From Chloroflexota bacterium (GTDB lineage Bacteria; Chloroflexota; UBA5177; JANWHV01), in the NCBI GenBank assembly GCA_025450375.1, contig JANWHO010000334.1, positions 1-8,971 on the forward strand: a stretch of DNA of 8,971 nt, in the 5' to 3' direction. Below, one piece after another: positions 6,255 to 8,971 of the stretch. The notes under the pieces are model-generated. The model made no database searches and was not told the origin of the DNA. It saw nothing but the letters and a program-made list of their open reading frames with translations. A program made the translations under genes and the position numbers. The first letter of the stretch is position 1, and each line of letters opens with the position of its first letter.

Positions 6255-7282
6255 GGCCGTTCCTCGGTCCGCCGGTTGATCTGGCGATCGGACCCTTCAT
6301 CAACCGCCAGTTGGCGTAATATCTTGCGGAAGCGCCGCTTGGGCTCGGGGAATATCCCTTGCGGGCGGAAATAGAGGACCAGGATCAGAACCGAGCCGAT
6401 GATGATCCAGCGCAACGGATCGATCAGGTTGGGATTGATCCAGTCTTGCGGGAGCAGCCTTGAGCCTTCCAGGAAGGCGACCGGGACCAAGATTGCCCCG
6501 AGCACGGCGCCCCAATTGTTCCCGCGGCCCCCGACGATCAGGGCCGCGAAGATTACGAAGGTCTCGGGTACGTTCCACATGCTCGGCTGCACGGTGCCGA
6601 TGAACTCGATGAACAGGGCGCCGCCAACCGCGGCGATCGCCCCGCCAATCATCATCGCCGTCATGCGCAGGCGGAATACATCCTTGCCACAGGCGGCGGC
6701 GGTGTATTCATTCTCACGGATCGCACGTAGGGAACGGCCAAACGGCGAATGGGTGAGCCGCTGCATGATCAGGAACGACAGCAGGGCGAAGCCAAGCACG
6801 ATGCCGAGGTAGACCCACTGGTACTGGATTTGCGGTAGATTCAGGGTGTCGGCCAGCGGCTGCGGAATACCGGTCAGGCCGTTCCACCCATTGACCACCG
6901 AGGTGGTATTCCCGGTTAGCAACCAGGTCACCTCGCCCACCACCAGGGTGGCCACCGCGAGGTAATCGCTGCGGAGGCGGCGTACCGCGACAATGCCGAC
7001 CAGCAAGGCCAGGGCGGCGCCGGTAAGGCCGGCGACCGCGACCGGCAACGGCCAGGGCAAGGTCCAGCCAAACAGGTATTCCGTGCCGCCGCTCTGCACC
7101 GGCTGGGGCGGCCCAAGGACGACTAACCCGGCGAAGTAGCCGCCCACCGCGACCAGGATGTAGTAGGAGAAGTTAATGATGTTGGCAAGCCCGAATTGGA
7201 GATTCAGACCCAGCACGAACATGACATTGCAGCCCATGTAGACCAGCAAGGTGATGACGTAATAGGCGACGGCGTCACTCAT
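6251..7282 (-). CDS. livM: Branched-chain amino-acid type ABC transporter permease LivM
   Basis: A 343-residue inner-membrane permease, one of the two membrane subunits of the importer. About eight to ten hydrophobic segments are visible, starting with YYVITLLVYMGCNVMFVLGLNLQFGLANIINFS, a family-typical N-terminus. The cytoplasmic coupling loop SLRAIRENEYTAAACGKDVFRLRMTAMMIGGAIAAVGGAL matches the ABC EAA-like motif, and the GNNWGAVLGA and LVLYFRPQGIFPEPKRRF stretches are LivM marks. The first half carries a loop with GGTEYLFGWTLPWPLPVAVA, within the normal range of the family. A charged tail of about 30 residues follows the last helix. The start at 7282 is 10 bases after the livH stop; the ribosome site is weak (AGTGAAG), suggesting coupling to livH. 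It overlaps livG by four bases. Confidence 0.93.
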   Translation of the reverse strand: MSDAVAYYVITLLVYMGCNVMFVLGLNLQFGLANIINFSYYILVAVGGYFAGLVVLGPPQPVQSGGTEYLFGWTLPWPLPVAVAGLTGAALALLVGIVAVRRLRSDYLAVATLVVGEVTWLLTGNTTSVVNGWNGLTGIPQPLADTLNLPQIQYQWVYLGIVLGFALLSFLIMQRLTHSPFGRSLRAIRENEYTAAACGKDVFRLRMTAMMIGGAIAAVGGALFIEFIGTVQPSMWNVPETFVIFAALIVGGRGNNWGAVLGAILVPVAFLEGSRLLPQDWINPNLIDPLRWIIIGSVLILVLYFRPQGIFPEPKRRFRKILRQLAVDEGSDRQINRRTEERP

Positions 7283-7292
7283 GACTTCACTT

Positions 7293-8165
7293 TTACCCCC
7301 GCGCGGCGGTGATGATGCCCTGTGGCCGCAGCAGCAGCACCAGGACCAGAATCACGAAGGCGGCCACCGACTTGTCCTCCGCCGGGATGAAGATCACGGA
7401 GACCTCGGTCACCAGGCCGACGATCAGCGCCCCCACCATGGCGCCGTACGGGCGCCCCACCCCACCCAGCACCGCCGCCGCCACGATCACCAGCAGAAAC
7501 CCCTCGCCGGTGGAGGGGGCAAAGGCGGCGGTATTCAGCACCAGGACGAAGCCCGCCAGACCGGCCAGGGCGCCGCTGATCAGCCAGGCCAGATCGGTGA
7601 TGCGCGCCACCTTGATCCCGCAGGCGCGGGCGAGCGCCGGGTCGTCGGCCATGGCGCGCATCGCCTTACCGATCTTCGTGTAGCGGAGCAGCCCATGCAC
7701 CAGCAGCATGACGATCACCGCCAGGGCGATAATGATCAGCTGGTTGACCGTGAAAGTCATACCGAGGAAGCCAACCGAGGACGATGGGGCGTAGTTGTAG
7801 CTCTGGAAATTGGGGCCGAAGATCGCTTGCAGGGCATTCTCGAGAATCAGGCCGAAGGCGAAGGTGACAATCAGGAGGCCGAAGAGATCGGTGCGCTTCC
7901 GGATGAAAGGCTGCAACAGCAGCCGATTCATGGCCACCGAGGCCACGGCCAGAAAGAGCATGCCCGCGACCGCGCCAACCCAGATGTTCCAGTGCAGCCC
8001 CGTGTTGACCATCCACGCGACATAGGCGCCAACGGTCATGAGGTCACCAAAGGCGAAGTTCACCACCCCGGTGACGCTGAACTGCAGGGTGAAGCCCACG
8101 GCGGCCAGGGCCAGGATCGACGCCGTCACGAGACCAAAACCTATGGTTGGCAGCAACAGATCCAT
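7293..8165 (-). CDS. livH: Branched-chain amino-acid type ABC transporter permease LivH
   Basis: A 290-residue inner-membrane permease that forms the translocation path with LivM. Hydrophobic helices fill most of the protein. Family motifs are GFTLQFSVTGVVNFAFGDLMTVGAYVAW near the N-terminus, the EAA-like coupling loop KAMRAMADDPALARACGIKVARITDLAWLISGALAGLAG in the middle, the GVGRPYGAMVGALIVGLVTEVS segment, and the C-terminal LLLRPQGI. Length is normal. The start at 8165 is preceded by GGAG four bases upstream of the ATG (GTGGAGTGCC) and by a sigma-70-like promoter about 43 bases further up. It is the first gene of the operon and sets the order livH-livM-livG-livF-receptor. Confidence 0.93.
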   Translation of the reverse strand: MDLLLPTIGFGLVTASILALAAVGFTLQFSVTGVVNFAFGDLMTVGAYVAWMVNTGLHWNIWVGAVAGMLFLAVASVAMNRLLLQPFIRKRTDLFGLLIVTFAFGLILENALQAIFGPNFQSYNYAPSSSVGFLGMTFTVNQLIIIALAVIVMLLVHGLLRYTKIGKAMRAMADDPALARACGIKVARITDLAWLISGALAGLAGFVLVLNTAAFAPSTGEGFLLVIVAAAVLGGVGRPYGAMVGALIVGLVTEVSVIFIPAEDKSVAAFVILVLVLLLRPQGIITAARG

Positions 8166-8207
8166 GGCACTCCACGAAACTTCAGGGAGTGGTTATGCGG
8201 TAGCGCC

Positions 8208-8236
8208 ACTGTAACACCTGAACCCAGCGTTGTCCA
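8208..8236 (-). promoter_or_regulatory. Sigma-70-like promoter of the liv operon
   Basis: On the - strand TGGACA (8231-8236, five of six to the -35 consensus) is followed after exactly 17 bases by TACAGT (8208-8213, four of six), with TGT just before it giving the extended -10 form. Transcription would start near 8201, leaving a leader of about 36 bases before the livH ATG. No operator palindrome overlapping it is evident to me. Confidence 0.55.
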
Positions 8237-8243
8237 GATCAAC

Positions 8244-8430
8244 CCCAGTTCAAGCGGGCTTATGGGGAACATGTTATCGCCTGAGCGTACCCGAAAGAAG
8301 AGGAGCGCGACGACCGTGCGCCCCCACTTTCCGCGCTGCCCGAGCACCGTTAAGTGTAGCGTGCGCGCGCGGGTAGCAGGTGTTCGTTTAGGGATGCCAG
8401 GGTGTTCGCGCCACTATCGCTTCATGCTTT
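8244..8430. other. Non-coding stretch between the liv promoter and repeat copy B
   Basis: No credible gene is visible here on either strand. It includes an alternating GC-rich run of 13 purine-pyrimidine bases (8359-8371) and no other clear structure. With the flanking promoter and repeat it makes up the 380-base gap between the OsmC-family gene and livH. Upstream regulatory sites for the operon could lie here but none can be named. Confidence 0.5.
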
Positions 8431-8520
8431 CTCACCTGGCCTGGTCCGCGGGCCGCGGACCTCCGGCTGTGGCCGGATGGGAGGAACGAGTCGGCTGAGG
8501 CCGGGCGCGACACGCTCGAA
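8431..8520 (+). repeat. Dispersed structured repeat, copy B (three hairpins)
   Basis: In inverted orientation to copy A. It begins CTCACC and carries hairpins at 8444-8460 (GTCCGCG with CGCGGAC, loop GGC), 8462-8477 (TCCGGC with GCCGGA, loop TGTG) and 8492-8503 (CGGC with GCCG, loop TGAG), the same order as in copy A. The part 8459-8520 matches 1403-1464 on the other strand without gaps at 51 of 62 positions, with a fully conserved 15-base block TCGGCTGAGGCCGGG. It lies 25 bases beyond the OsmC-family stop. Function unknown. Confidence 0.75.
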
Positions 8521-8545
8521 CCCACACCCTGCCGCCTGCTTGGCT

Positions 8546-8971
8546 CTAGACGGGCGCCGACTGTTCCACGACGATCCGGCTCTCCACCGGTACGCCACGG
8601 GCGAGCGTGGCCCGTACCACGCAGTATTGTTCCGCTTTCTCGGCCATTCGCTGGACGCGCGCCGGATCCTCCCGCGCCAGAATGCGCATCTCGCACGTGA
8701 TGCGTTGGTAGCCCACCGGCGTCTCGCGATCCACGCCCATCGTCCCCCGGAAATCCATCTCGCCGGTCACGGTCACGCGCAGGTCGTCCAGCACGATGCC
8801 CATGCTGGCCGCCACCATCTTTACCGTGATCTCCTGGCACGCGGCCAGGGCGGCGAGCAACACATCGCCTGAACAGGCCATGCCCTCCGGCCCACCAGCC
8901 ATCGGATGCGCCGCGACCTCCCATGTCTGGATACCGGTCGTGATGTGGGAGCGGGTGGGATCGTCGAGCAA
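8546..8971 (-). CDS. OsmC-family protein, C-terminal 141 residues (cut by window edge)
   Basis: The frame runs to the last base of the window with no trustworthy start (the TTG at the edge is coincidental), so about 40-50 N-terminal residues are missing. The OsmC/Ohr fold is recognised from GMACSGDVLLAALAACQEITVKMVAASMGI with a conserved cysteine at residue 45 of the fragment, the strand GEMDFRGTMGVDRETPVGYQRI, and AEKAEQYCVVRATL with the second cysteine at 117. Those two cysteines match the peroxidatic and resolving positions of enzymes that reduce organic hydroperoxides in the cytoplasm. Many members of this subgroup are uncharacterised, so peroxidase activity is a family inference. The stop at 8546 is followed by a structured repeat, and it is probably separate from the liv operon, which has its own promoter downstream. 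Confidence 0.82.
   Translation of the reverse strand: MLDDPTRSHITTGIQTWEVAAHPMAGGPEGMACSGDVLLAALAACQEITVKMVAASMGIVLDDLRVTVTGEMDFRGTMGVDRETPVGYQRITCEMRILAREDPARVQRMAEKAEQYCVVRATLARGVPVESRIVVEQSAPV

Noticed and set aside
8359..8371. Alternating GC run that could form Z-DNA
   Set aside because: Only 13 bases, and such runs are expected by chance in GC-rich DNA.
7281..8498. A 405-codon open frame on the + strand
   Set aside because: It lies antisense to livH and its upstream region. The translation is rich in His, Gln, Gly and Asp with no fold, while the opposite strand encodes a clear LivH. A GC-rich shadow frame.
1403..8520. Composite transposon bounded by the two repeat copies
   Set aside because: The repeats are short, diverged and carry no transposase, and nothing in the enclosed genes looks foreign in composition; a shared dispersed repeat is the simpler reading.

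Overview
The window is GC-rich bacterial DNA, tightly packed, with eight complete genes and two cut by the window edges. The cold-shock protein sequence (VAQGTIARVTDRGFGFI), the beta-carbonic anhydrase type and the liv-type ABC cassette would fit a Chloroflexota/Thermomicrobia-like or actinobacterium-like soil or thermophile lineage. That placement is an impression from protein style, not a computed result.

Layout. The left edge (2-563) is on the + strand: the C-terminal end of a beta-carbonic anhydrase, then a small cold-shock protein with its own extended -10 promoter. Everything from 663 rightward reads on the - strand. A strong hairpin at 584-619 separates the converging cold-shock and MOSC genes. 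Leftward genes from right to left are: an OsmC-family protein (cut by the right edge, ends 8546), a branched-chain/polar amino-acid ABC transporter (livH 7293-8165, livM 6251-7282, livG 5481-6254, livF 4555-5274, periplasmic binding protein 3221-4501), an APC-superfamily amino-acid permease (1499-3007) and a YiiM-like MOSC protein (663-1358). A perfect 27-bp inverted repeat (3120-3178) ends the transporter operon.

How the genes work together. livH/livM are the two membrane permeases, livG/livF the two ATPases and the exported protein the substrate receptor, so a whole importer is encoded in one block. The secondary amino-acid permease next to it makes this a small amino-acid/amide uptake neighbourhood; the actual substrate cannot be read from sequence. 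The MOSC, OsmC and carbonic anhydrase genes look like ordinary housekeeping or stress neighbours.

The least ordinary material is intergenic. A structured dispersed repeat is present in two good copies (1403-1490 and 8431-8520; 51 of 62 core positions identical, ungapped, with two compensated base pairs in one hairpin) and one decayed copy (637-662), all lying just 3' of a stop codon. A second, unrelated inverted-repeat element (5324-5401) sits inside the liv operon between livG and livF and has two mutually exclusive pairings. I see no CRISPR, RNA gene, transposase, phage or obvious new defence system here.
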